A stretch of 64,000 bases of DNA. It comes from Hyphomicrobiales bacterium (GTDB lineage: Bacteria > Pseudomonadota > Alphaproteobacteria > Rhizobiales > Rhizobiaceae). The stretch lies in NCBI GenBank assembly GCA_900466605.1, contig UBMU01000002.1:186001-250000 (forward strand), given 5' to 3'. Below, piece after piece: positions 36,703-45,281 of the stretch. Numbering within the stretch: the first letter of the stretch is position 1; each line of letters opens with the position of its first letter. The translations under genes and the position numbers were made by a program. The notes under the pieces were generated by a model that did no database searches, had not been told where the DNA came from, and saw only the letters and a list, made by a program, of their open reading frames with translations.

Positions 36703-37754
36703 ACAGTATCGGGCCGATCAAGACCGTCGAGGGACTGGAACGCGCTGGGCTGCTCGGCCAGAGAGATCGGGAGGCGTTGGCTGATGTCGCCGCGCGCTAT
36801 GCTATTGCGCTCACTCCAACCGTCACAGGTCTGATCGATAGGGCAGATGATGTGGACCCGATCGCCCGGCAATTCGTTCCCGACGCGGCCGAGCTTGTCA
36901 CAGCGCCCGAAGAGCGCGCGGATCCGATCGGCGACGAAGCCCATAGCCCCGTGCCGGGGATCGTTCATCGCTATCCTGACCGGGTGCTGTTGAAGGCTGT
37001 GCATGTATGCCCGGTCTACTGTCGGTTCTGCTTTCGCCGCGAGATGGTTGGCCCGCAGGGCTTGGGCACCCTGGACCCCAAGGCAATGTCGGCAGCTTTT
37101 GCCTACATCCGCGATCGGAAGGAAATCTGGGAAGTGATCCTGACGGGCGGCGATCCGCTCGTGTTGTCTCCGCGACGGTTGGAAGAAATCCTTCGCGAAC
37201 TGGCATCGATCGATCACGTGAAGATCGTCCGGTTTCATACTCGCATTCCCGTGGTTGATCCGTCAAAGGTCGATGCGGCCCTCATTGCGGCCCTGAAGGC
37301 AAGCGGCAAAACTGTCTATGTGGCGTTGCACGCCAATCATCCGCGCGAACTAAGCGAGGAAGCGCGGGCTGCCTGCGCCCGCCTGATTGATGCCGGAATC
37401 GTCATGGTCAGCCAATCGGTGCTCTTGAAGGGCGTCAATGATGATCCGGCGGTGCTCGCAGAGTTGATGAGGGCTTTTGTCGAGACGCGTGTGAAGCCTT
37501 ACTACCTCCACCATCCGGATCTTGCGCCTGGAACGAGTCATTTTCGGCTGACCATCGAGGAGGGACAAAAAATAGTCGCCGCCTTGCACGGCCGGATTTC
37601 GGGTCTGTGCCAGCCCACCTACATACTCGATATACCCGGCGGCTACGGCAAGGCGGTTATCGGTGAACAGGCGATCAGGGAGATCGGCGAGGGCTGTTAC
37701 TCCGTTTCGGACTATCACGGCGCCGAGCACCAGTATCCGCCGCCCGGCTCGTGA
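36699..37754 (+). CDS. epmB: EF-P (R)-beta-lysine synthesis: lysine 2,3-aminomutase-like EpmB
   Basis: A 351-residue radical-SAM, PLP-dependent enzyme that converts lysine to beta-lysine for EF-P modification. The cluster motif CPVYCRFC gives Cys104, Cys108 and Cys111. ILTGGDPLVLS and the C-terminal YYLHHPDLAPGTSHFR match the KamA/EpmB family, and the PLP lysine is expected in the last 40 residues. The ATG at 36699 overlaps the epmA stop (ATGA), so the pair is translationally coupled. Confidence 0.95.
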   Translation: MNSIGPIKTVEGLERAGLLGQRDREALADVAARYAIALTPTVTGLIDRADDVDPIARQFVPDAAELVTAPEERADPIGDEAHSPVPGIVHRYPDRVLLKAVHVCPVYCRFCFRREMVGPQGLGTLDPKAMSAAFAYIRDRKEIWEVILTGGDPLVLSPRRLEEILRELASIDHVKIVRFHTRIPVVDPSKVDAALIAALKASGKTVYVALHANHPRELSEEARAACARLIDAGIVMVSQSVLLKGVNDDPAVLAELMRAFVETRVKPYYLHHPDLAPGTSHFRLTIEEGQKIVAALHGRISGLCQPTYILDIPGGYGKAVIGEQAIREIGEGCYSVSDYHGAEHQYPPPGS

Positions 37755-38011
37755 AAAGGGAAGGGCAAGTGTTGTTCTTGGACAATCTGTCGCAATATCC
37801 TTCTTGCGGCGCGAGAATGCAAATAACAGCAAGACCTTGAAATATAATATAAGTTCCGTTTCCTTCCGTTTCTTTCATAAGAATTTTAGCAGAGAAGCTT
37901 AGCTGGATTTAACTACGTCATTTAGCAGAATTTTGTCTTTTCCAGACTACGCCTATCCCGAGAACAAGGCGGTTTCGCCACTCGAGATATGATCATCTTG
38001 GAGAAGTCATC
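37755..38011 (+). promoter_or_regulatory. AT-rich leader of the carrier-protein operon with direct repeats
   Basis: This 257-base interval is clearly richer in A+T than its neighbours. It contains TTCCGTTTC twice at a 10-base period (37854-37862 and 37864-37872) and TTTAGCAGA twice (37885-37893 and 37921-37929). AATATAATATAAG at about 37839-37853 is a possible -10 region. It presumably holds the operon promoter. A GGAG ribosome site precedes the ACP start. Confidence 0.4.
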
Positions 38012-38263
38012 ATGAATACTACAATCCGTGAACTGCTGGCTAAATTCGGAAAGCTTCCCGTCTCTGTCGATCAGGTTGCCGACGATGCCGACCTCTATGC
38101 TGTCGGTCTGTCGTCCTTCGCTTCGGTGCAGCTTATGCTTGGCATCGAAGAAGCTTTTGACATCGAATTTCCTGACAATCTCTTGAATCGCAAGTCTTTC
38201 GCCAGCATCGCGGCGATCGCGAAGACTGTGGACCAGATCAAAGATAGTCGGAAGGTCGCCTAA
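38012..38263 (+). CDS. Stand-alone acyl/aminoacyl carrier protein
   Basis: An 83-residue acidic ACP-like protein. The phosphopantetheine site is DLYAVGLSSFASVQ, with Ser35 as the likely attachment serine. Helices I (residues 3-14), II (35-50) and IV (62-78) are in the expected places. It is not the housekeeping AcpP: the pattern resembles the dedicated carrier proteins that accompany class-II synthetase-like amino acid:CP ligases. The ATG follows GGAG. The dehydrogenase gene begins directly after its stop, and the ligase is the third gene, so I infer that it carries an activated amino acid rather than a fatty acid. Confidence 0.9.
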   Translation: MNTTIRELLAKFGKLPVSVDQVADDADLYAVGLSSFASVQLMLGIEEAFDIEFPDNLLNRKSFASIAAIAKTVDQIKDSRKVA

Positions 38264-39445
38264 ATGAACTTTCCGGTCAAAATCGCTGAAGAGGATCTTG
38301 CCGCCAGGGTCGCCCGCGTATCCGCGATCGCGGCCAGGCATGCCGACTCCGTCGATTTTGATGGGAGGTTCCCCCACGAAGCCGTGGATGCAATGAAGGC
38401 CGAGCGGTTGCTTGGAATACAGATCCCACGCCACTTCGGCGGTGAAGGTGCGGCCATCGCGCAGATTGCTGAGCTATGCTCGATGCTTGGGCAGGCGTGT
38501 TCCGCGGCTGCCATGGTTTTCGCCATGCATCACATCAAGCTTTGCAGTCTTGTCGAGCACGGAGCCGAGAGCGAATGGCATCGGGCGTTCATGCAGCGTG
38601 TGGCGACCGAGCAATTGCTGATTGGATCGGCGACGACCGAAGGCGGCATCGGCGGCAATCTCCGGAATAGCATCTGCGCGGTCGAGGTGGACGGCGACAC
38701 CTGCCGTCTGGAGAAAGACGCGACTGTCATATCCTACGGCTCCTACGCCGATGCAATCATGATCACGTCGCGCGCCCACGCAAATGCGGCCCCCTCCGAC
38801 CAGGTTCTGACCGTTTTTGTCAAGGAGCAGTACGCGCTGGAAAAAACGCACGCGTGGAACACGCTTGGTATGCGCGGTACGTGTTCAGATGGCTTCCTCT
38901 TCAAGGGTGAAGCGCCCGCCGTGCAAATTCTGCCCAAGCCCTTCGCAGAGATCGCCGCTCAATCGATGCTGGCATCGTCACACCTCCTCTGGAGCGGCGT
39001 GTGGTACGGTATCGCCGTCGATGCCGTGAGTCGTGCGCAGGCGTTCGTGCGCGCTGCCGCACGCAAGTCACCCGGGGCGCCGCCGCCCGGAGCTCTGCGA
39101 CTGGCCGAGGTGTCAAACCTGCTGCAGATGGTTCGCTCGAACGTCGTCGCTGGTCTGAAGGCATACGAGGATGCCAAGAGCGACGCAGACAAGCTTTCCT
39201 CCATGGGCTTTGCCGTCACGATGAACAACGTGAAGATAGCCTCGTCGGAAACAATTCTCGAAATCGTCAATCACGTGATGCTGATTTGCGGGATCATGGG
39301 CTATAAGAACGGCACGCCATTCAGCGTCGGCCGCCATCTGCGCGATGCCCACTCCGCACAACTCATGATCTCGAATGACCGCATCCTCGGCAACACGTCG
39401 AGCATGCTTCTTGTCCACAAGCAGGACACTAGCCTACTGGGGTGA
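38264..39445 (+). CDS. Acyl-CoA dehydrogenase-fold flavoprotein acting on the carrier protein (inferred)
   Basis: A 393-residue acyl-CoA dehydrogenase-fold protein with an N-terminal helical domain, a middle beta domain ([17 protein letters not shown], about residues 120-136; [13 protein letters not shown], about 202-214) and a C-terminal four-helix part. The usual C-terminal catalytic glutamate, found as Y-E-G-T in classical enzymes, is not evident: the corresponding stretch reads [13 protein letters not shown]. The chemistry may thus differ from alpha,beta-desaturation, as in ACAD-fold monooxygenases, or use another base. The gene starts at the base after the ACP stop, so its substrate is probably thioester-bound to that ACP; this is inference. 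Confidence 0.82.
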   Translation: MNFPVKIAEEDLAARVARVSAIAARHADSVDFDGRFPHEAVDAMKAERLLGIQIPRHFGGEGAAIAQIAELCSMLGQACSAAAMVFAMHHIKLCSLVEHGAESEWHRAFMQRVATEQLLIGSATTEGGIGGNLRNSICAVEVDGDTCRLEKDATVISYGSYADAIMITSRAHANAAPSDQVLTVFVKEQYALEKTHAWNTLGMRGTCSDGFLFKGEAPAVQILPKPFAEIAAQSMLASSHLLWSGVWYGIAVDAVSRAQAFVRAAARKSPGAPPPGALRLAEVSNLLQMVRSNVVAGLKAYEDAKSDADKLSSMGFAVTMNNVKIASSETILEIVNHVMLICGIMGYKNGTPFSVGRHLRDAHSAQLMISNDRILGNTSSMLLVHKQDTSLLG

Positions 39446-39449
39446 CGAC

Positions 39450-40358
39450 ATGGACGTGCAGACAACGTTTCTGGACAGGCTCTTTGACTCGGGCCTTCTG
39501 ATCGATACGGGCGTTGACGGCCTTTATGGGCGCAGCGGACAATTCGAAGAGGTGATTGCGGCCTTCGAGCGGCTTATCGACAAGTTCGGTGGTGCCGACG
39601 GTGCTGAAGCGATGCGCTTTCCGCCAGGCATGAACCGCGCCTTCTTCGAGAAGAGCGGTTACATGAAGAGCTTCCCGCAGCTCGCCGGTACCGTTCACAG
39701 TTTCTGCGGCAGTGAACTCGACCACATCAATCTCCTTCAGTGCATGGAGGTGGGCGATGACTGGACGAAGGATCAGCAGGCAACCGACATCGTGCTGACG
39801 CCGGCGGCATGCTATCCGCTCTATCCGACGGTTGCCCGCCGCGGCAAACTGCCGATGAGAGGCGGTCTCTTCGATCTTCAGTCCTACTGCTTCCGCCACG
39901 AGCCTTCGCAGGATCCCGCGCGCCAGCAGCTCTTCCGCATGCGCGAATACGTTTGCATGGGTACGGAACAGCACGTCACGGATTTTCGTCAACGCTGGAT
40001 GGACCGCGGCGTCGAAATGATGGAGGCCGTTGGACTCGATGTTACAATCGATGTGGCCAACGATCCGTTCTTCGGCCGCGCCGGCAAAATGCTGGCCAAC
40101 AATCAGCGCGATCAGAACCTGAAGTTCGAGTTGCTCATACCCATCACCTCGGTTGCAAACCCGACGGCCTGCATGAGTTTCAACTATCATCAGGACGCGT
40201 TCGGCACGAAATGGGACCTCTATCTCGAAGACGGCAGTGTTGCGCATACGGCCTGCGTCGGCTTTGGGCTCGAACGGATCGCGCTCGCCCTGTTCCACCA
40301 CCACGGGCTTGAGGTGGAGCATTGGCCCTCCAAGGTGCGTGAAGCACTGTGGGGCTGA
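39450..40358 (+). CDS. Amino acid:[carrier protein] ligase, class-II synthetase homolog
   Basis: A 302-residue protein homologous to the catalytic core of atypical archaeal seryl-tRNA synthetase but lacking a tRNA-binding domain. Motif 2 lies in [20 protein letters not shown] and motif 3 in [16 protein letters not shown]. The zinc ligands of the family (Cys131, Glu176, Cys279 in the Bradyrhizobium enzyme) correspond exactly to Cys121, Glu166 and Cys269 here, a constant offset of ten. Family members load glycine or another small amino acid onto the phosphopantetheine of a small carrier protein encoded nearby. The ATG at 39450 lies four bases after the dehydrogenase stop. The amino acid used cannot be read with certainty. 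Confidence 0.93.
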   Translation: MDVQTTFLDRLFDSGLLIDTGVDGLYGRSGQFEEVIAAFERLIDKFGGADGAEAMRFPPGMNRAFFEKSGYMKSFPQLAGTVHSFCGSELDHINLLQCMEVGDDWTKDQQATDIVLTPAACYPLYPTVARRGKLPMRGGLFDLQSYCFRHEPSQDPARQQLFRMREYVCMGTEQHVTDFRQRWMDRGVEMMEAVGLDVTIDVANDPFFGRAGKMLANNQRDQNLKFELLIPITSVANPTACMSFNYHQDAFGTKWDLYLEDGSVAHTACVGFGLERIALALFHHHGLEVEHWPSKVREALWG

Positions 40359-40366
40359 ATGGATCC

Positions 40367-41329
40367 ATGAATGCCGTCTTCCCGCGGCTGCACACGGATG
40401 GCTATCAGCCACATGCGCTACACTCCAGCGAGCGCATGTGGCCGGAAACCAATTGCTACGTCGACCTCTGGATCGAAGTGTTGAACGCTGTTGGAGCCGC
40501 GCCGGAGGCGATGCTTGGCTTCACGCTCACGCAGGACTTCGAGGGCGATCAATTCACCTTCTTCAAGGTGCCACTCGAGGATCTTGAGGCACTCTACGAC
40601 GTCCGTGTCACCGAGCTCGCCATCTTCGACCATGTCGAGCGACACATCGAAGTGCAGATTGCACGCGGGCGTCTCTGCCTGATCGAGATGGATTCCTTCT
40701 ATATGCCCGATACGCAGGGCACTGCCTACCGGACCGAGCATGGCAAGACCACTGTGGCAATCAACCGGCTCGACCTTGCCGGAAAGCGTATCGAGTATTT
40801 TCACAACGGCGGTTACTTCAAACTCGAGGGCGAAGATTTCGACGGGTTGTTCCAGCTTCATCTGAGGCCAGAAGATCCGTTGTTCCTTCCATACGCGGAG
40901 TTTGCGAAATTCCCCGTTCGCATCCCGGACGTTGTGCATGTCAGTACTACGGCACGCAAACTTCTCGACTTTCATTTCGGTCGCCGGCCCGTCTCGAACC
41001 CTATTCGTGCCTTCGCCGAAGTTTTTCCACTGCAGGTGGAAGGAGTGGCAGAGCGACCTTTCGGTTTCTTTCACAAGTATGCGTTCAACACGCTGCGCCA
41101 ATTCGGTGCCAATTTTGAACTCGCCGGCGATCATCTGGCCTGGCTCTCCGCCAACGAATTCTCGACCGCCATCGATAACGCGCGTCGAATTTCCGAAGTC
41201 GCGAAGTCGGTGCAGTTCCAGCTCGCCCGGGCGGTCACTCGGAAGAAATACGATCCGCTGCGTACGGCGCTTGATCCGGCAGCCGATGCGTGGGATTCCA
41301 TGATGGCTTCGCTCAAGGAGCGCTTGTGA
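40367..41329 (+). CDS. DUF1839 family protein
   Basis: A 320-residue protein of the DUF1839 family, which I associate with amino acid:CP ligase operons. Near the N-terminus the segment ETNCYVDLWIEVLNAVG (Cys30) resembles the cysteine-plus-helix start of papain/BtrH-like acyl-acceptor enzymes. A histidine in YRTEHGKTTVAINRLD and an aspartate or glutamate after FHNGGYFKLEGEDF follow. That would fit a transferase that takes the amino acid from the ACP, but this is only pattern-based inference. Start at the ATG at 40367, eight bases after the ligase stop. Confidence 0.8.
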   Translation: MNAVFPRLHTDGYQPHALHSSERMWPETNCYVDLWIEVLNAVGAAPEAMLGFTLTQDFEGDQFTFFKVPLEDLEALYDVRVTELAIFDHVERHIEVQIARGRLCLIEMDSFYMPDTQGTAYRTEHGKTTVAINRLDLAGKRIEYFHNGGYFKLEGEDFDGLFQLHLRPEDPLFLPYAEFAKFPVRIPDVVHVSTTARKLLDFHFGRRPVSNPIRAFAEVFPLQVEGVAERPFGFFHKYAFNTLRQFGANFELAGDHLAWLSANEFSTAIDNARRISEVAKSVQFQLARAVTRKKYDPLRTALDPAADAWDSMMASLKERL

Positions 41330-41345
41330 GGCCGGGAGTCTGAGG

Positions 41346-43820
41346 ATGCGGGGACGGTTGGCGAGTGTCGGGGCAGAGGAAACTCTGCTCGACGAGGGTT
41401 GGAACTTGGTTCTGACGGAGCCGGACGCTTGCGCAACCCCTCATGACATTCCCTTGTCTGCCCAGTTCATCGCTGCCGAAGTGCCTGGAACCGTTGCCGC
41501 AGCGTTGGAAAAGGTTGGGCGCTTTGATCGTGACAATCCTGAGCCGCTCGATACCCGCGACGCATGGTATATCTGCCGGCTCTTTGACGTACAGCCAGGC
41601 GACGCGATCCTGCGCTTCGAGGGCTTGGCGACACTGTGCCATGTCTTCCTCAATGGTCAGGAAATCCTGTCATCGGAAAGCATGTTCACCATGCATGAGA
41701 TACCGGTGACGCTCTCCGGCGGCGACGAGTTGGCACTTTGCTTTCGAGCCCTTGCGCCGAGACTGGCCGAACCGGGTCCACGCGCCCGATGGCGGGCGCA
41801 GATGATCACGCCGCAAGGCTTGAAGAACGTTCGCACGACGCTGCTTGGGCGGATGCCGGGTTGGTGCCCTGAAATTCATGCGGTCGGGCCTTGGCGTCCC
41901 ATCACGCTCGTGCGCCGCGATGTCGTTTCGATCGACAATGTCACTGTTCGTGCGATGCTTGAGGCGGATGGCACCGGACGGTTGAGCGTTTCGCTTCACA
42001 CGGATGTCGACAATCCCGATTTGATGCTTCGTTGTGGAGAGATCGAGCAGGTCTTCGAGAAAATTGGAGACAGCCACTACTCGGCGATTTTGAAGCTGAA
42101 GGACGTCGACCTCTGGTGGCCGCACACGCACGGGGTGCCTCACCTCCATGACTACTCGATCGTCGTTGATGGCGTTGCGCATCACGCCGGTCGAACCGGC
42201 TTTCGGCGGATCGACGTTGACCGTGGAGCTCAGGGCAACGATTTTGCGCTGTTGGTCAACGGTGAGCGCGTCTTTTGCCGTGGTGCGGTCTGGACAACAG
42301 CCGATATTGTTCGGCTGCCGGGTGATAAGGCGGACTATGAGCCGTTCTTGCGCCTCGCTGCCGAGGCGGGCATGAACATGATCCGCATCGGCGGGACGAT
42401 GGCCTACGAGACGCCGGAGTTCTTTCATCTCTGCGACGAGCTCGGACTGCTTGTCTGGCAGGATTTCATGTTCGCCAATTTCGACTATCCGAAGAACGAC
42501 AAGGCTCTTACCGCGCATGTGCACGCGGAGGTCGAGGAATTCCTGCACACCGTCCAGGGATGCCCGTCGCTTGCAGTTCTGTGCGGTGGGAGCGAGATCT
42601 ACCAGCAAGCGGCGATGCTTGGGTTGCCGCGTGAATATTGGGCCGGTCCGATCACCGAAGAGATTATTCCGGCGATCGCGAGCCGCGTAAGACCTGATGT
42701 ACCTTATGCAGTCAATTCCCCGTCGGGCGGCGCCATGCCGTTTTCGCCGAGCGCGGGGGTTACGCACTACTACGGTGTGGGCGCCTATATGCGGCCGCTT
42801 GACGACGCTCGTCGAGCGAAGGTTCGCTTCGCGGCCGAGAGCCTGGCGTTTGCCAATGTGCCACAGCAGCGAACGCTGCAGCGCCACCTCGATGTACCGC
42901 CCGTCCATAGCCCGCTATGGAAATCGCGGGTGCCCCGCGATCGCGGTGCATCCTGGGACTTTGAGGATGTGCGGGATTTCTATCTGGCAGAGCTCTATCG
43001 CGAGGATCCGGCGCAGCTTCGTCGTGGTGATCGCGAGCGGTACCTTGATCTTTCCCGCGTCGTCACCGGCGAAGTCGCGGAGGCGACCTTCGCTGAATGG
43101 CGCAGCAATGGATCGACGTGCAACGGTGCATTGGTTTGGACCTTACAGGATCTTATGCCAGGTGCCGGTTGGGGGGTGATCGATTCGACCGGCGAGCCGA
43201 AGCCGGTCTGGTTTGCTCTGCGCCGGGCTTTCCGGCCGGTGCAGGTGGTAGTGACCGACGAGGGCACGAATGGCCTCGACGTTCACGTGCTGAATGAAAC
43301 CGAGCACACGCTCCAGCTTGATCTCGAGCTGGTGTGCCTGCGGCACGGCAAGCAGCACGCCGTCAGCGGCGGTCGCATTCTGACTTTGGCGCCGAGGAGC
43401 CGCGATACGTTTGCCGCGACCGATCTGTTTGGCGCATTCTTCGACACGACCTACGCCTTTCGTTTCGGCCCGCCTTCTCACGACGTTACCGTCGCTCGCC
43501 TGCGCCTGCCGGATGGTGGTCCTGTGGTCGCCGACGCCTTCCATTTCCCCCTAGGGCGCTCCAAGGCCTTTTACGATGCCGAAATCCAGGTGGCTTTGAC
43601 GCAACAGGACGCTGCGTGGGTGCTTGATCTCTCAGCCGACAGGTTCGCGCAGTCGGTCCACGTCAGCGTCGATGGCTATCGGCCGGATGATGATTGGTTT
43701 CATCTCGCTCCTGGCGCAGCCAAGCGCGTCAGGCTGCTTCCGATAGCCGGGCAAGCGGATGGGGAAACGCCTTCCGGTGAGATAACAAGCCTCGGCGGCA
43801 CGCGTGCGCTTTCATTCTGA
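41346..43820 (+). CDS. Glycoside hydrolase family 2-like (beta-mannosidase-like) protein
   Basis: An 824-residue protein with the GH2 layout: sugar-binding domain (DAWYICRLFDV, FEGLATLCHVFLNGQ, about residues 70-105), immunoglobulin-like domain, TIM barrel and C-terminal beta domains. In the barrel, MNMIRIGGTMAYE and LVWQDFMFANFDYP match beta-mannosidases. The acid/base position is Glu417 in CGGSEIYQQ (usually CGNNE) and the nucleophile is likely Glu498 in FAAESLAF. No signal peptide, so it appears cytosolic. It is the last gene of the carrier-protein operon, which is unusual company for a glycosidase and hints that the final product contains a sugar. Substrate unknown. Confidence 0.85.
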   Translation: MRGRLASVGAEETLLDEGWNLVLTEPDACATPHDIPLSAQFIAAEVPGTVAAALEKVGRFDRDNPEPLDTRDAWYICRLFDVQPGDAILRFEGLATLCHVFLNGQEILSSESMFTMHEIPVTLSGGDELALCFRALAPRLAEPGPRARWRAQMITPQGLKNVRTTLLGRMPGWCPEIHAVGPWRPITLVRRDVVSIDNVTVRAMLEADGTGRLSVSLHTDVDNPDLMLRCGEIEQVFEKIGDSHYSAILKLKDVDLWWPHTHGVPHLHDYSIVVDGVAHHAGRTGFRRIDVDRGAQGNDFALLVNGERVFCRGAVWTTADIVRLPGDKADYEPFLRLAAEAGMNMIRIGGTMAYETPEFFHLCDELGLLVWQDFMFANFDYPKNDKALTAHVHAEVEEFLHTVQGCPSLAVLCGGSEIYQQAAMLGLPREYWAGPITEEIIPAIASRVRPDVPYAVNSPSGGAMPFSPSAGVTHYYGVGAYMRPLDDARRAKVRFAAESLAFANVPQQRTLQRHLDVPPVHSPLWKSRVPRDRGASWDFEDVRDFYLAELYREDPAQLRRGDRERYLDLSRVVTGEVAEATFAEWRSNGSTCNGALVWTLQDLMPGAGWGVIDSTGEPKPVWFALRRAFRPVQVVVTDEGTNGLDVHVLNETEHTLQLDLELVCLRHGKQHAVSGGRILTLAPRSRDTFAATDLFGAFFDTTYAFRFGPPSHDVTVARLRLPDGGPVVADAFHFPLGRSKAFYDAEIQVALTQQDAAWVLDLSADRFAQSVHVSVDGYRPDDDWFHLAPGAAKRVRLLPIAGQADGETPSGEITSLGGTRALSF

Positions 43821-43861
43821 CGCGTCGCGGCTGCGGCTCGCTCGCTGGCCGGAGCGGCTGC

Positions 43862-44098
43862 TTAGAAGGCTTTGAAGGTCAGCGTGGTCAGCGAACGCAC
43901 GATGCCGGGGATATTGGCGATGTTGTCGTTGATGAACTTGCCGATGTCCTGTCCCTCTTCGATGTAGACCTTGAGCAAGAGATCGTAGTCGCCGCTCGTC
44001 GAGTAGAGTTCCGAAACGCGCTCGGTTTGATAGATGGCATCGGCGACTTCATAAGTCTTGCCGGGCGCGCATTGGAGCTGAACGAAAATTGGCTTCAT
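43862..44098 (-). CDS. Stand-alone Lrp/AsnC ligand-binding domain protein
   Basis: A 78-residue protein consisting only of the C-terminal RAM/AsnC domain of Lrp-family regulators: KPIFVQLQCAPGKTYEVADAIYQ, ELYSTSGDYDLLLKVYIEE and IPGIVRSLTTLTFK. There is no DNA-binding domain. Such proteins bind amino acids and may modulate full-length Lrp proteins. The ATG at 44098 follows GGAAACTCC. It is downstream of the LysR gene on the same strand (72 bases) and converges on the carrier-protein operon. Confidence 0.9.
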   Translation of the reverse strand: MKPIFVQLQCAPGKTYEVADAIYQTERVSELYSTSGDYDLLLKVYIEEGQDIGKFINDNIANIPGIVRSLTTLTFKAF

Positions 44099-44170
44099 CG
44101 GAGTTTCCTGCATCATATTCTGGTTCGGCGTATAATGGTCGAAAGCGCTATGTCGGCGCAAGCTGTTCCG

Positions 44171-45061
44171 TTACATCGCGGCTTCCCTGACGATCCAGCT
44201 GCGGAATGCTTCCAAGGGCGCGGAGTCGGCCCGTTCGGTAGGATAGGCAAGAAAGTAACGCTCGCTGCTTTCCGTCTCGCGGTCGATAGCTGCAATCAGG
44301 TCGCCACGTTTCAGCTCGTCCTGTATGAGGAAAGTCGGTAGCAGCGCAACTCCTAGACCTGCCATCGCTGCTTGGGCGGCAGTCGCGAACTGGTCGAAGA
44401 GCATGCCGTGCACGGACTGAAAATTCACGCCATTGCCGGCGAACCATCGCTCCCAGGCATCCGGGCGCGTCGTCATATGCAGCAGCGGAACGTCGAGCAG
44501 ATCCTGCGCCACGCTGATCGCGTGCTGACTGCGGAACACTGGGCTGCAGGCCGGTACGGTCTTTTCCGACATTAGAAATGTCAGCTCTGCGCCGGGCCAA
44601 TGAGGGTGGCCGAAATGAATCGCCGCATCGATCGAATCGAGCCGGAAATCAAAAGGAGACAATCGAGTGACGAGATTGATCGTCACCCCCGGATTAGCCG
44701 CGAGGAAGCCTCCCAGCCGGGGTGCCAACCATCGCGTCCCGAAAGTAGGGAGAATGGCCAGATTGAGCGTACCGCCGTGCGGGTTGGCGCGGAGATTCAG
44801 CGATGCACTCGAAATGCGTCGCAGGGCCTCGCGTATCTCGCGGGCGTAGCCGTCGCCGGCGAGCGTCAAGCGCACGGTCTGGCGCTCGCGCACGAACAGC
44901 TCGACACCGAGCTGCTCTTCGAGCGCCTTGATCTGGCGGCTGACGGCGCTTTGCGTGAGGTCGAGTTCGCGCGCGGCGGCTGTCACGCTACCGGTCCGGG
45001 AGACGGACTCGAAGGCAACAAGCAGGGATGTCGACGGAAGAAATCGTCTTGATGGCAGCAT
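44171..45061 (-). CDS. LysR-family transcriptional regulator, GcvA-like
   Basis: A 296-residue LysR regulator. The N-terminal helix-turn-helix (about residues 8-65) contains SLLVAFESVSRTGSVTAAARELDLTQSAVSRQIKALEEQLGVELF in family order. The effector domain has GTRWLAPRLGGFLAANPGV and FDSIDAAIHFG-like segments typical of the GcvA branch. It is divergent from the oxidase/ALDH7 cluster, with a 220-base intergenic region containing T-N11-A and palindromic candidates, so it probably activates pipecolate/lysine catabolism. The effector is not known. Confidence 0.92.
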   Translation of the reverse strand: MLPSRRFLPSTSLLVAFESVSRTGSVTAAARELDLTQSAVSRQIKALEEQLGVELFVRERQTVRLTLAGDGYAREIREALRRISSASLNLRANPHGGTLNLAILPTFGTRWLAPRLGGFLAANPGVTINLVTRLSPFDFRLDSIDAAIHFGHPHWPGAELTFLMSEKTVPACSPVFRSQHAISVAQDLLDVPLLHMTTRPDAWERWFAGNGVNFQSVHGMLFDQFATAAQAAMAGLGVALLPTFLIQDELKRGDLIAAIDRETESSERYFLAYPTERADSAPLEAFRSWIVREAAM

Positions 45062-45066
45062 CCATC

Positions 45067-45081
45067 ATTCCATTTCAGAAT
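45067..45081. promoter_or_regulatory. Candidate LysR binding site (T-N11-A)
   Basis: ATTC-N7-GAAT fits the T-N11-A pattern of LysR proteins and lies only six bases from the LysR start codon, where autorepression would act. Short motif; moderate to low certainty. Confidence 0.35.
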
Positions 45082-45165
45082 AAGCTATTTCCTAAATGTC
45101 GATATTTACGGCTTGTCCCGCTTTGTAAAGTAATTCGTCTTGCGGAATCGGAATGAACTGGAAAT

Positions 45166-45179
45166 GCTGATCGATCAGC
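45166..45179. promoter_or_regulatory. Perfect 14-base palindrome in the LysR/oxidase intergenic region
   Basis: GCTGATCGATCAGC is a perfect palindrome about 100 bases from each start codon (LysR at 45061, oxidase at 45282). It could be a second operator or chance; the GATC-rich composition makes chance palindromes more likely. Confidence 0.3.
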
Positions 45180-45281
45180 CGGGCTCTCCATCCCAGGCCG
45201 CGATCGGCAACCGGACTTGCTGTTTTACAAGCAATCGCGCGGCGCTAGAATGCCGCAAGTTTGATGGATGGATTTTGATCG

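Noticed and set aside
41670-42908. 412-codon minus-strand open frame opposite the GH2-like gene
   Set aside because: The plus-strand protein shows GH2 landmarks throughout; the antisense frame has none.
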